Assembly (NCBI GenBank): GCA_002708825.1
Contig: PAPF01000029.1
Location: forward strand, 124,001 to 188,000
DNA length: 64,000 nt
Origin: Phyllobacteriaceae bacterium
Lineage (GTDB): Bacteria; Pseudomonadota; Alphaproteobacteria; Rhizobiales; Rhizobiaceae
Reading direction: 5' to 3'
In this document: one piece after another, positions 41,301 to 50,157 of the stretch
Numbering within the stretch: the first letter of the stretch is position 1
Layout of the letters: each line of letters starts with the position of its first letter
The notes under the pieces: model-generated
Seen by the model: the letters and a program-made list of their open reading frames with translations, nothing else
Databases searched by the model: none
What the model was told of the DNA's origin: nothing
Made by a program: the position numbers and the translations under genes

Positions 41301-43523
41301 ATGACAAGCCAGCCGGATCACGCCGAGTTCGACGTCACGGGCATGACATGCGCGGCCTGCGCGTCGCGGATCGAGAAGGTGCTGGCCCGTCTGCCCGGCG
41401 TGGAAAGGGCGCAGGTCAACCTGGCGCTCGAACGCGCGGCGATCGACTTCGGCGCCGGAGCCGACCCGCAGGGACTGGCCGATGCCATCCGCAGGGCCGG
41501 TTTCGGGGCGCAGTTGCGCGTATCCGATGCCGCCCGCCAGCGCGAGGCCGACGAGGCGCAGGCCGCGCGGCGCCGCGCCGAGGAGCGCCAGACGCTTCTG
41601 CGGACACTGGTTTCGGCCGCCCTGTCCATCCCGCTTGTGATTGCCATGGCGCCGGCCATGCTGGGCACGGGCGAGGCCATGATGGCGCCCTGGCTGCAGG
41701 CTGTGCTCGCGGCGGGCGTCATGCTGGTCTCAGGCACGCGCTTCTATGGTGAGGCATTCTCCGCCTTGCGGGGCGGCGGCGCCAACATGGCCGTTCTTGT
41801 CTCGATCGGCACGTCGGTCGCCTTTTTCTGGTCCCTTTGGCAGGTGATCGCCGGCCACGGTCACGGTCATCTCTATTTCGAGGCCGCAGCGGTCGTGCTC
41901 ACGCTCGTCATGCTCGGAAAATATCTCGAAGCACGCGCCCGGCAGGGAGCATCGGCAGCCCTTTCGGCGCTCGGCCGCCTGCAGCCGCGCAGTGCAGAAC
42001 GCATCGGTCCACAGGGTGCGCAGACGGTACCGGCAAGCGATCTCGTTCCCGGAGACCGCGTTCTGGTCCGCCCCGGCCGGCAGGTCCCTTGCGACGGCAT
42101 CGTGCTGACCGGCGAGACTGCTATAGACGAATCGCTCGTCACGGGCGAAAGCCTGCCCGTGGAGCGCCGCCCCGGCGATCCCGTGATCACCGGAACGGTG
42201 AACGGTTCCGGCGTGCTCGAAATCGAGGTCACGGCGGTCGGCGCCGACACCCGCCTTGCGCGCATGACCAGGCTTGTCGAGGAAGCCCAGCGCGGCAACG
42301 CGCCCATCCAGCGGCTTGTCGACCGGATCTCCGCCATTTTCGTGCCTGTCATCCTGGTTGTCGCGACCGTTACCTTTCTTGCCTGGTGGCTGATCGGCGG
42401 AAGCGCCGAGAGCGGTCTCGTGGCGGCGGTCTCCGTTCTCGTCATCGCCTGCCCCTGCGCGCTCGGCCTCGCCACGCCCACGGCGTTGGCTGCCGGAACG
42501 GGCGCGGCCGCGAAGGCCGGGATCCTGATCCGTGACATCGAGACGCTGGAAACCGCCGGCCGGATCGAGGCCATCGCTTTCGACAAGACCGGCACCCTGA
42601 CCCTGGGCAAGCCGCGCGTCTCCGCTCTTCATCCGGCCGATACGGCCGGGACCGGGATCGCCGTCGCCGAATTGCTCATGCTGGCCGCGTCGCTGGAGGC
42701 CTCCAGCGAACATCCCCTGGCCGAAGCGCTCGTCGACAAGGCCAAGGCGGCCAACCTTGCATTGCGGCCCGCATCCGGCGTCGCGGCCGTTCCCGGACAG
42801 GGGCTGACCGGAACTGTTGACGGCCGCCTTGTCGCCGTCGGCAATGCCCGCCTCATGGCTGCGCAAGGCGTTGACGCCGCCCAGACCGATGCGCTTCTTG
42901 AACGGCTCGCTGCCCCGGGCACGACCGCTGCGGTCGCCGTGGATGGCCGGTTGGCGGGTGCCATCGCCTTTTCCGACCTTCCGCGCGAGGAAGCCGCACA
43001 GGCCGTTGCCATGCTGCGGGCGAAAGGTCTCGACGCCGTGATGCTGACCGGAGACAACGCGGCCGCCGCGGACGCGATTGCCGCAAGGATCGGCGTAAGC
43101 CATGTGCGGGCCAGCCTCGCGCCGGAAGAGAAGGTGGACGCGGTTCGTTCCATGAGGGAAAGCGGAACCGGCGGCGTGGCCTTCGTCGGCGATGGCCTCA
43201 ACGACGGTCCGGCGCTCGCCGCCGCAACGCTCGGCATCGCCTTGTCGTCCGGCACGGATGTGGCCCGCGAAGCTGCCGCCATCACGCTCATGCGCCCTGA
43301 CCTGACGCTGGTGCCGGCCGCCCTCGAGATTGCCGCGAAGACGAAGCGCACGATCACGCAGAACCTGGTCTGGGCCTTCATCTACAACGTGATCGGGATA
43401 CCACTGGCGGCCCTTGGCGTCCTGTCCCCCGTCTTCGCGGGCGCGGCCATGGCCTTTTCCTCCGTCTCGGTGGTCACGAATTCGGCCCTCCTGGCACGCT
43501 GGAAGCCAAAGACCAGCCGATGA
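41301..43523 (+). CDS. copA: Copper-exporting P1B-type ATPase CopA
   Basis: A 740-residue Cu(I) export pump. It has one N-terminal HMA domain (GMTCAAC, C17 and C20), eight predicted spans, the transmembrane metal site CPC at residues 384-386, the phosphorylated aspartate D428 in DKTGT, and the GDGLNDGPAL hinge. The HP motif is in SSEHPLAEAL. Export of copper to the periplasm protects the cytoplasm. It begins 4 bp after copZ, and its stop overlaps the next gene as ATGA. Confidence 0.95.
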   Translation: MTSQPDHAEFDVTGMTCAACASRIEKVLARLPGVERAQVNLALERAAIDFGAGADPQGLADAIRRAGFGAQLRVSDAARQREADEAQAARRRAEERQTLLRTLVSAALSIPLVIAMAPAMLGTGEAMMAPWLQAVLAAGVMLVSGTRFYGEAFSALRGGGANMAVLVSIGTSVAFFWSLWQVIAGHGHGHLYFEAAAVVLTLVMLGKYLEARARQGASAALSALGRLQPRSAERIGPQGAQTVPASDLVPGDRVLVRPGRQVPCDGIVLTGETAIDESLVTGESLPVERRPGDPVITGTVNGSGVLEIEVTAVGADTRLARMTRLVEEAQRGNAPIQRLVDRISAIFVPVILVVATVTFLAWWLIGGSAESGLVAAVSVLVIACPCALGLATPTALAAGTGAAAKAGILIRDIETLETAGRIEAIAFDKTGTLTLGKPRVSALHPADTAGTGIAVAELLMLAASLEASSEHPLAEALVDKAKAANLALRPASGVAAVPGQGLTGTVDGRLVAVGNARLMAAQGVDAAQTDALLERLAAPGTTAAVAVDGRLAGAIAFSDLPREEAAQAVAMLRAKGLDAVMLTGDNAAAADAIAARIGVSHVRASLAPEEKVDAVRSMRESGTGGVAFVGDGLNDGPALAAATLGIALSSGTDVAREAAAITLMRPDLTLVPAALEIAAKTKRTITQNLVWAFIYNVIGIPLAALGVLSPVFAGAAMAFSSVSVVTNSALLARWKPKTSR

Positions 43524-44326
43524 CGCCCATCCGAATCGACACGCCGGACGATCCGCGCATCGCGGCCTATCGCGACATCCGCGAGCGCGATCTGGCCGGA
43601 CGGGAGGGTCTGTTCATCGCCGAGGGCAAGGTCGTTCTCAATGTCCTGTTCTCGGCCCGGCGCTTTCGGGCCCGCTCCGCCCTCATCCTGGAAAACCGCC
43701 TGCCGGGCATGTCCGAGACGCTCGCGCTCGCCGATCCCGCAATGCCGGTCTACGTGACGGACCGCTCGGTCATGGATGCCATAGCCGGTTTCCCCGTTCA
43801 CCGCGGCATCCTCGCGCTCGGCGAACGGCGCGACAGCGACGCACCCGGTGAAATCCTCGCCCGGTCAGGAGACCCGTCGCTGGTCGTTGCTCTCGCCGGG
43901 ATCGCCAACCATGACAACATGGGCGCCATCTTCCGCAACGCGGCCGCGTTCGGCGCCGCCGGGGTGCTTCTCGACCGCGAATGCTGCGATCCGCTTTACC
44001 GCAAGGCCATCCGTGTCTCCGTGGGCGCCGCGCTGAAGGTGCCCTTCGCCCGTGCCGGCACGGCGGCGGAAATGACCACTGACCTCCAGTCGGCGGGATA
44101 CCGTGTGCTTGCGCTTTCCCCTTCCGGGTCAAACCGTCTGCAGGACTTGACCGCTGACGACCGCATCGCGCTGTTGCTGGGAACGGAGGGCGAGGGCCTG
44201 CCCCCCGCCCTCATGGCCGGGCTGGAAACCGTTCGCATTCCGATGCGTCAGGATTTCGACAGCCTGAATGTCGCAACCGCCGGCGCCATCGCACTCAGCC
44301 ATTTCCATGCGCTCGCCGGCGCCTGA
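43520..44326 (+). CDS. TrmH/SpoU-family RNA 2'-O-methyltransferase
   Basis: A 268-residue SPOUT methyltransferase. The three knot motifs are NHDNMGAIFRNAAAFG, LLLGTEGEGLP and LNVATAGAIAL. The N-terminal part (about 1-100) resembles the substrate-binding domain of RlmB/TrmH relatives acting on rRNA or tRNA. The target nucleotide is unknown. Its ATG overlaps the copA stop, so it may be read from the copper promoter as well, which would be a chance pairing. Confidence 0.9.
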   Translation: MTPIRIDTPDDPRIAAYRDIRERDLAGREGLFIAEGKVVLNVLFSARRFRARSALILENRLPGMSETLALADPAMPVYVTDRSVMDAIAGFPVHRGILALGERRDSDAPGEILARSGDPSLVVALAGIANHDNMGAIFRNAAAFGAAGVLLDRECCDPLYRKAIRVSVGAALKVPFARAGTAAEMTTDLQSAGYRVLALSPSGSNRLQDLTADDRIALLLGTEGEGLPPALMAGLETVRIPMRQDFDSLNVATAGAIALSHFHALAGA

Positions 44327-44344
44327 TTTCGCCGGCGCGGCGTG

Positions 44345-45607
44345 TTAGTCCGCCTTTGCGGCGGCCGATTTCTGCAGGACCCGGACGCGGTCTGCGAGGC
44401 TGACGACCCCGCCGGAATCTCCAAGACTGGCACCGGCCTCCTCAAGGCTGCTGCGCCGCGTCAGGGCGGCATGGATCGGCGAGTCCGGGCCTTCCATTTC
44501 CGCCGTCAGCCGGACCACTTCGGCCGTCAGGTCATTGATCTGCTCGCGCAGCAGGGCGTTTTGCTGCTTCTGCTCCTGCCAGTCGTCGCTCTTGGCGCGC
44601 TTGAACCCGGCGATCTGCGCATCGAGCTTCTCGTTGATGGCGGTCGCCTCCGCCAGTTGCCGGCTCATCCGCTCGCGATCCTGGCCCAGCAGGCCGACCG
44701 CCTTCTCGACATCCGCGCCGGTACCGTTCTGAAGCAGTGCCGACATCTGCAGGCTCATGCCTGCCAGGTCGCCGGCCATCTCCGCCCTTTCGGCTTGCGC
44801 ATTCACGGCGTCCAGAGTCGCCGTGTCGATCCGCTTGCGCCCGTCCCTCATGTCTTCGCGCAGCCGCGCGACATCCTTCTCGCGGCGATCCAGCCGTTCC
44901 TCCAGATCCGCCAGCGTCGACATCAGGCGCTCGTTCTTGCGCTCTGCCAGTTCAAGCCGCTTCGCGATCTCCGCCATTTCGCGGCGCGCCGTCCTTGCTT
45001 CCTGTTCCCTTTCGCGGGCCGCTGCCTCCAGGTCGCGGCGCTGCGCGCGCAGTCCCTCGACGTCGCCGGACAGCCGCTCCACGTCGGCTTCCCGGGCCAC
45101 CAGTTCCACCTGCCGCTCCGACGAGGTGACCGAAAGCTCCTCGGCATGTTCGCGCATGCGTTCGTATTCCAGTGCCTTGGCCTCCAGCCGGGCCTCGACG
45201 CCCCGCAGCGCCTCTTCCGTTTCCTCAAGCTGCTCCTCGCGCGACGCCAGCTCGGTACGCAATGCCGCGCCCTTGGCCTCCAGTTCGCCGATGAGGGCGG
45301 TCCTTTCCTCGGCCTCGTTGCCAAGGCGGCGGATCTCGTCGCGATACCGGCCGATATCGGCCAGGTGCAGGGCGGCCTTGTCCTTGAGCGACTTGACGCT
45401 CAATTCGAGCCGTCGCGTCGACATGGCGAACTCGGCCCGCATCCGGTCCTTGTCCGCCTCGATCTCGTTGAGCGTGAGCGGAACCGATGCCTCGATCTTC
45501 CGGCGCGTGAGGACGACGGCCCTGCGCCATATGGCCGGTGCCACCATCAGCGCCAGGAATGCGGCGCAGAAGAAGCCGAGAATGAAGAAAAGCGCCGACT
45601 CGATCAC
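44345..45607 (-). CDS. Membrane-anchored long coiled-coil protein
   Basis: A 420-residue protein: one membrane span at residues 4-26 (short periplasmic start), then about 350 residues of near-unbroken coiled coil rich in Glu, Arg, Ala and Leu, then a short disordered tail. No enzyme motif is seen. Such single-span coiled-coil proteins occur across rhizobia next to chpT-region genes and may be structural or scaffolding proteins at the inner membrane. Converges with the methyltransferase gene. Confidence 0.8.
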   Translation of the reverse strand: MIESALFFILGFFCAAFLALMVAPAIWRRAVVLTRRKIEASVPLTLNEIEADKDRMRAEFAMSTRRLELSVKSLKDKAALHLADIGRYRDEIRRLGNEAEERTALIGELEAKGAALRTELASREEQLEETEEALRGVEARLEAKALEYERMREHAEELSVTSSERQVELVAREADVERLSGDVEGLRAQRRDLEAAAREREQEARTARREMAEIAKRLELAERKNERLMSTLADLEERLDRREKDVARLREDMRDGRKRIDTATLDAVNAQAERAEMAGDLAGMSLQMSALLQNGTGADVEKAVGLLGQDRERMSRQLAEATAINEKLDAQIAGFKRAKSDDWQEQKQQNALLREQINDLTAEVVRLTAEMEGPDSPIHAALTRRSSLEEAGASLGDSGGVVSLADRVRVLQKSAAAKAD

Positions 45608-45781
45608 GTAACACCCGCCAGATCACCCGAGACAACCGCGCACGTCCTGTCGCAGCGGCACCTAAACTGCCACGAAGCATGGTCCCGAATCCACTCGAAA
45701 AGGGACAATGGATGCCAGCGATCGTTTCCAGGGTTAAGGCCGGGCGGCCCGGCGACCGCGCGGCATGACGCACCAATCGCG

Positions 45782-46366
45782 TCAGAACGGGTTCCACGTC
45801 GGATTGCGGGTCATCTTCAGATAGCCCACATTGAGGCCGAGCCGCGCGCCAACACCTGTCTTGATCGGCACGATCAGCTGGTTGTTGTTCTTCAGCACGT
45901 GGAAGCCGAGTCCGGCCACCACATAGGCCGATCCGGATACGCCGAGGAAGCGGCGGTAAAGCTGGTCGACCTGTTCGAGGTTGTAGACCAGCATCATCGT
46001 GCGCGAGCCCTGGCCGCCGAAGTCCCAGCCGATCGAAGGCCCTTGCCAGAACACCTTGTGGTCGCCCGCGTTCTTGGTGAACAGCATCCCCTCGCCATAT
46101 GTCAGCCCGCCGACGATCGCGCCCGAGCCCTCCTCGCCAAGCACATAGCCGTTCGGCAGGCCGTACTGGGAAAAGATCCGCTCCACGAGCGTTGCCAGAC
46201 CGCCGGTCGTCGATCCGAAGAAACGGTGGCCGGCATCGACGATTTCCTGAGCCCCGTATGTATCGGCCGCCCGGGCGGATTGCGGCGCAACGGCCAGGCA
46301 CGCAAGCATCGCCATGCATGCGGCGGCAAGCCGGACGGCAAATGTCGTTTTCATGAAATCCCACAT
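45782..46366 (-). CDS. eipA: EipA-like envelope integrity protein (DUF1134)
   Basis: A 194-residue secreted protein: signal peptide to about residue 30 (QSARAAD), then a DUF1134 beta-barrel-like domain. Typical stretches are EIVDAGHRFFG, LGEEGSGAIVGGLTYGEG, WQGPSIGWDFGGQGSR and LGLNVGYLKMT. In Brucella the DUF1134 protein EipA supports envelope stress resistance and virulence. ATG 46366 (MWDFMKTTF) has GGAG upstream; ATG 46354 is an alternative start four codons inside. It is divergent from chpT. Confidence 0.85.
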   Translation of the reverse strand: MWDFMKTTFAVRLAAACMAMLACLAVAPQSARAADTYGAQEIVDAGHRFFGSTTGGLATLVERIFSQYGLPNGYVLGEEGSGAIVGGLTYGEGMLFTKNAGDHKVFWQGPSIGWDFGGQGSRTMMLVYNLEQVDQLYRRFLGVSGSAYVVAGLGFHVLKNNNQLIVPIKTGVGARLGLNVGYLKMTRNPTWNPF

Positions 46367-46676
46367 CTCGTACGTCTCCGTGCGGAGCGCATACTGCCTG
46401 ACCCGTCTCCTGTCGAATGGCGTGCGGCTCTTTGAACGGCCGTTTCTGCCATCCGGGGCACGGCGAAACATAGCGCCGCAACCCTTGTCGCATGATTAAT
46501 ACCAGCGACCGGCAGACTGGCAACCAAACATGGCCGGAGCATGGCGCGGAGACGCGATCCGGCCCTCTTTCCTTGCCCGCGGCGGGGTCGCTGTGTATCG
46601 CTCTTTGCCAGCGGAACTGCTTTGATTCGCACGCTGCGCGGCGGCGCCGGTGCATCGAATGGGAAGGGGTATGGGC
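46367..46676. other. eipA-chpT divergent gap
   Basis: A 310-bp gap between the divergent eipA and chpT starts. It must hold both promoters. I see no gene, no strong hairpin and no clear CtrA or GANTC site; GAAGGGG just upstream of 46677 is the chpT ribosome site. Confidence 0.4.
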
Positions 46677-47306
46677 ATGGCCGAAATTTTCACGTTGTCT
46701 GCAACCGATCTCGCTGCGCTTCTGTGCAGCCGGGTCTGCCACGACATCATTTCACCGGTGGGCGCCATCAACAACGGGCTGGAACTGCTCGACGAGGGCG
46801 GCGCCGACGAGGACGCCATGGCCCTGATCAGGGCATCGGCGCGCAATGCCTCGGCCCGTCTCCAGTTCGCACGCATCGCCTTCGGCGCTGCCGGGTCGGC
46901 CGGGATGCAGATCGACACGGGCGACGCGCAAGCCGTCGCCAGCGCCTTCATCGCCAATGAGAAGCCGGAACTTGAGTGGAACGGAGCGCGGGCGCTGCTG
47001 CCGAAGAACAAGGTCAAGTTGCTGCTGAACCTCATCCTGGTGGCCAACTCCACCATTCCGCGCGGCGGCAAGATCACCGTAAGCCTTGAGAATACGGACA
47101 CCGAACCGAAATTCACGCTGACATCCACCGGCAAGATGATCCGCGTTCCGCCGAAATTCCTTGAACTCCACGGCGGAAACGTGCCGGAGGAACCGATCGA
47201 CGCCCATTCGGTCCAATTCTACTATACGCTCCTGATGGCGCGCGAATCGCGCATGTCCATCGACATCCGCGCCAGCGGCGAGGAGGTGGTCCTGACCGCC
47301 TCCTGA
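46677..47306 (+). CDS. chpT: Histidine phosphotransferase ChpT
   Basis: A 209-residue phosphotransferase that passes phosphate from the hybrid kinase CckA to CtrA and CpdR. The phosphorylated histidine is H22 in SRVCHDIISPVGAINNGLE. The C-terminal part is a degenerate kinase ATP-binding-like fold, as in ChpT. ATG 46677 lies 7 bp after AAGGGG; an ATG two codons earlier (46671) is too close to the site. The CtrA gene is 1.4 kb away on the other strand. Confidence 0.92.
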   Translation: MAEIFTLSATDLAALLCSRVCHDIISPVGAINNGLELLDEGGADEDAMALIRASARNASARLQFARIAFGAAGSAGMQIDTGDAQAVASAFIANEKPELEWNGARALLPKNKVKLLLNLILVANSTIPRGGKITVSLENTDTEPKFTLTSTGKMIRVPPKFLELHGGNVPEEPIDAHSVQFYYTLLMARESRMSIDIRASGEEVVLTAS

Positions 47307-47429
47307 TCTTTTCTTCCGATGCGGTCGAAATTGGCGTACTTCATTTGGTGCTTGTTTACCTATCTGCCCTAGCCTCGGAAACGGCAGGGAAAAAAGGAAG
47401 AGACAAGCAAGCCCCAGAGAGGCGCATCC

Positions 47430-47831
47430 ATGAAGCGTTGCCTGATCGTCGATGATTCCGCAGTCATCCGAAAGGTTGCCAAGCGAATCCTGTCGTCCGA
47501 AACGCTTCGGATCCTTGAAGCCGAAAGCGGTGCGATGGGCATTGCGCTGTGCCGTTCCGAACTGCCGGAAATCATCATCCTGGACGGGACGCTGCCCGAC
47601 TACACGCCGACCGAGTTCGTCACCACGCTGAAAAGCTGGGTCGAACCGGCGCACATGCCGATCATTCTCGTGCTCGTCCATGAACTCGACATCGTGCCGA
47701 TCATGCGCGCCAAGCGCGCGGGCGCCGCGGGATACCTCCTGAAGCCGTTCGACCGGCAGTCGCTGACCACGCGTTTTCACGAGCAGGTCGAGAAGGCCGT
47801 CCAGGCGCGCCAGGCATCAAGGGCCGCCTGA
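47430..47831 (+). CDS. Single-domain response regulator (atypical receiver)
   Basis: A 133-residue lone receiver domain. The acidic pair is VDDS at residues 7-10, the phosphoacceptor is D52 in IILDGTLPDYTP, and the conserved Lys is K105 in LLKPF. The Thr/Ser switch residue expected after beta-4 appears to be V83 (ILVLVHELD), so signal output may differ from a normal CheY-type receiver. It follows chpT by 123 bp on the same strand and may take phosphate from ChpT or other kinases (inference). It is not a clear CpdR or DivK. Confidence 0.85.
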   Translation: MKRCLIVDDSAVIRKVAKRILSSETLRILEAESGAMGIALCRSELPEIIILDGTLPDYTPTEFVTTLKSWVEPAHMPIILVLVHELDIVPIMRAKRAGAAGYLLKPFDRQSLTTRFHEQVEKAVQARQASRAA

Positions 47832-47959
47832 CACCGGGTCGGCCGCCATCGCCGCATAACCATCGGAACGGAAGCATGGCCCGCCGGGCGTTGCCTGTGT
47901 CGCGAACCCTATCCCGCTTGGCGCCGCGGTTCACTTGCCCGGACCGCAAGCGGTCAACG

Positions 47960-47996
47960 AAAAAGCCCGCCCCTTCCGGTCGCGGAAGAGACGGGC
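47960..47996 (-). terminator. Intrinsic terminator of ctrA
   Basis: On the minus strand GCCCG...TTCCG pairs with CGGAA...CGGGC and is followed by TTTTT (47964-47960). It lies about 30 bp past the ctrA stop. Confidence 0.8.
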
Positions 47997-48027
47997 CTGG
48001 ATATCGGCTTTCGGGAACGGGCCGGCG

Positions 48028-48723
48028 TCAGGCGCTTTCGCGCATGTCGTCCGGTTCGCGCAGGACGTAGCCGCGCCCCCATACGGTCTCGATATAGTTC
48101 TGTCCACCGGATGCGGCGTCCAGCTTCTTGCGCAGCTTGCAGATGAACACGTCGATGATCTTCAGTTCCGGCTCGTCCATGCCGCCATAGAGATGGTTCA
48201 GGAACATCTCCTTGGTCAGCGTGGTGCCCTTGCGCAGGCTGAGCAGTTCGAGCATCTGGTATTCCTTGCCGGTCAGATGCACCCGCTGGCCGCCGACCTC
48301 CACGGTCTTGGCATCCAGGTTGACCACCAGGTCGCCCGTGGTGATGACCGACTGGGCGTGACCCTTGGACCGGCGCACGATGGCATGGATGCGGGCGACC
48401 AGTTCGTCCTTGTGGAACGGCTTGGTCATGTAGTCGTCGGCACCGAAACCCAGGCCGCGAACCTTGTCCTCGATCCCGGCCATGCCGGAGAGGATCAGGA
48501 TCGGCGTCTTCACCTTGGACAGGCGGAGCGTGCGCAGAACCTCGTATCCGGACATGTCCGGGAGGTTCAGATCCAGAAGGATGATGTCGTAGTCATAGAG
48601 TTTCCCGAGGTCGACCCCCTCTTCCCCGAGATCAGTCGTGTAGACATTGAAGCTCTCAGACTTGAGCATCAGTTCGATGCTCTGTGCTGTGGCGCTATCG
48701 TCTTCAATCAGCAGAACGCGCAT
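48028..48723 (-). CDS. ctrA: Cell-cycle master regulator CtrA
   Basis: A 231-residue OmpR-type regulator. The receiver has IEDDS at 6-10, phosphoacceptor D51 in [14 protein letters not shown] and LTKPF-like MTKPFHKDE. The C-terminal winged helix has the near-invariant CtrA stretches [17 protein letters not shown] and [18 protein letters not shown]. It controls flagella, division, methylation and in some species replication. ATG 48723 with GGGG upstream; a longer frame to 48765 is not supported. The end DDMRESA lacks the AlaAla of the Caulobacter degradation tag. Confidence 0.97.
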   Translation of the reverse strand: MRVLLIEDDSATAQSIELMLKSESFNVYTTDLGEEGVDLGKLYDYDIILLDLNLPDMSGYEVLRTLRLSKVKTPILILSGMAGIEDKVRGLGFGADDYMTKPFHKDELVARIHAIVRRSKGHAQSVITTGDLVVNLDAKTVEVGGQRVHLTGKEYQMLELLSLRKGTTLTKEMFLNHLYGGMDEPELKIIDVFICKLRKKLDAASGGQNYIETVWGRGYVLREPDDMRESA

Positions 48724-48809
48724 TTCGATCCCCTTTTCCGCACCCGGTTCAGGCAATGGCGCCATTGACGAGCGGAACAGTCCTTGCCTGATCCGGAGGC
48801 TGGCATGAA

Positions 48810-48955
48810 ATGGTTAACAAAATCCGAATCGGATTTGCAAGCACCCACTCCCCGCATCAACTCCATGTCACAAACCATTGCAAATATGACACTTTCCAGA
48901 AATTTTCGCCGATCCGAAAACGTTAACATATGCTGCCAAGCGATTCAGATGACTC
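48810..48955. promoter_or_regulatory. ctrA control region: CtrA half-site and GANTC methylation sites
   Basis: In the ctrA upstream region the minus strand carries TTAACCAT (48810-48817), the known CtrA half-site, and another TTAAC lies at 48923-48927. Three GANTC (CcrM) sites are present: GAATC 48826-48830, GATTC 48942-48946 and GACTC 48951-48955, the last two only four bases apart. CtrA autoregulation and methylation control of ctrA are known in Caulobacter. Confidence 0.6.
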
Positions 48956-49163
48956 AAACTTGCCGGTCTTAACCAAGGTCACGGATTTTTTTTACCGCGC
49001 CTTAAGTTCCGGTTCCTATGATTAACGACGCCCGTAAACGAAAGGTTACCGGGATATCATCCGGGTTGGCCTTTCAGCCGCACGGAGCGGTCCTTTCGCC
49101 TGCGGGCGTGTCAGTGCCGGCCGAAGTGAGGGGGCCGGGTGGTTTTGTTTGGAGTATCGAGTC
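48956..49163. promoter_or_regulatory. Upstream region of the FliJ-like gene
   Basis: Together with the ctrA side this is a 440-bp gene-free gap between divergent genes. It holds TTAACCA (48969-48975, CtrA half-site-like), TTAA at 49002 and TTAAC at 49022, an eight-T run, and the GGAG site before 49164. The spacing does not give the full TTAA-N7-TTAAC CtrA motif. Confidence 0.45.
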
Positions 49164-49538
49164 ATGAAATCACGCGATAACCTGGTCCGGCTGAAGCTTT
49201 TTCAGGTCAATGAGAAACGGCGCCAGCTGGCGCAACTGGAGATGATGATTGCGGAATTCGACCGCAAGGCCGCTGAGCTGGAAGTGCAGATCGGCCACGA
49301 GGAGAAGAAGGCCGGCATCACCGACCAGAGTCATTTCGCCTATCCGACATTCGCCAAGGCCGCCCGCCAGCGCCGCGAGAACCTGATGGCCTCCCAGGGC
49401 GACCTGAAGGCCCAGCGCGATGCGGCGGAGGCCGCCCTGGCCGAGGCCGAGGCCGAACTGGGCAAGGCCGAGATGCTCGAAACCCGCGATGTCCGCGGCC
49501 GCGAACCGGCAGCCGGCCGGCGTGCCATGATCGGCTGA
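49164..49538 (+). CDS. FliJ-like coiled-coil protein
   Basis: A 124-residue helical, charged protein starting MKSRDNLVRLKLFQVNEKRR and with heptad-like coils over residues 20-105. Size and pattern match alphaproteobacterial FliJ, a cytoplasmic chaperone of flagellar type III export that contacts the FliI ATPase. ATG 49164 has GGAG; an upstream TTG at 49149 is open in frame. No other flagellar gene is adjacent; in many Hyphomicrobiales this gene sits next to ctrA. A terminator follows, so it is a single-gene unit. Confidence 0.75.
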   Translation: MKSRDNLVRLKLFQVNEKRRQLAQLEMMIAEFDRKAAELEVQIGHEEKKAGITDQSHFAYPTFAKAARQRRENLMASQGDLKAQRDAAEAALAEAEAELGKAEMLETRDVRGREPAAGRRAMIG

Positions 49539-49566
49539 ACCATCCGCGACACCCGAATCAGTCAAG

Positions 49567-49589
49567 GCCGCGTTCGCGGGCGCGGCTTT
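49567..49589 (+). terminator. Terminator of the FliJ-like gene
   Basis: GCCGCG (49567-49572) and CGCGGC (49581-49586) form a 6-bp stem followed by TTT, 28 bases after the stop. Confidence 0.65.
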
Positions 49590-49658
49590 CATTCTGTCAG
49601 TGCTCCGGCGCCCGGCTGCGCCATTCCAATCCGGCGGAAGCTCGGCTAAAGCGGTTTC

Positions 49659-50090
49659 ATGCGCACCGCCCTTGCCATCTGCCTGTTCGCCGCTTCCGCC
49701 AGCTTCGTGCTCGGCGTGACCATGCCCCTGGTCGAGATCGAGCGCCTTCTGGTCTTTTCCGACGAACCGTCACTGGTGCAGATGGTGACCGGCCTCTGGC
49801 GGCAGGGCGACCTTGCGCTGGCGGTTCTCATCGCCGGCTTTTCCATCGTCACGCCATCGGCCAAGTTGTTGCTGCTGCACATCGCGGCGGCCAACGGTCC
49901 GGGCACACGTGCGCCGTCCTGGCTTCACGGCCTTTCGCGCTGGTCCATGCTCGATGTGGTGCTGGTGGCCCTGGTCGTCTTTGCCGCCAAGACATCCGGC
50001 CTTGCCACGGCGATCACCAAGCCGGGCCTGTGGTTCTTCGCCGCGTCGGTGATCCTGACGGCGGCGGCGGCACGCCTGGCCGATCGTTGA
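49659..50090 (+). CDS. PqiA-like membrane protein
   Basis: A 143-residue protein of the paraquat-inducible protein A family with about four spans (residues 4-24, 47-72, 95-115, 118-138). The ends of this family share SIVTPSAKLLLLH and WSMLDVVLVALVVFAAK, both seen here, as in PqiA and LetA. Only a single PqiA half is present, whereas E. coli PqiA has two. Likely role is lipid transport or envelope maintenance, not established. No pqiB is nearby. No strong ribosome site is seen. Confidence 0.8.
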   Translation: MRTALAICLFAASASFVLGVTMPLVEIERLLVFSDEPSLVQMVTGLWRQGDLALAVLIAGFSIVTPSAKLLLLHIAAANGPGTRAPSWLHGLSRWSMLDVVLVALVVFAAKTSGLATAITKPGLWFFAASVILTAAAARLADR

Positions 50091-50102
50091 CCCGCCTGCG
50101 CG

Positions 50103-50134
50103 AAAGGCCGGCATCCCTTCGGAGCCGGCCTTTT
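50103..50134. terminator. Bidirectional terminator between pqiA-like gene and sciP
   Basis: AAAGGCCGGC (50103-50112) and GCCGGCC-TTTT (50124-50134) form a strong stem with A and T flanks on the two sides. It can serve both convergent genes. Confidence 0.85.
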
Positions 50135-50157
50135 CACAAATCTGCCTGTGTTCCGGG

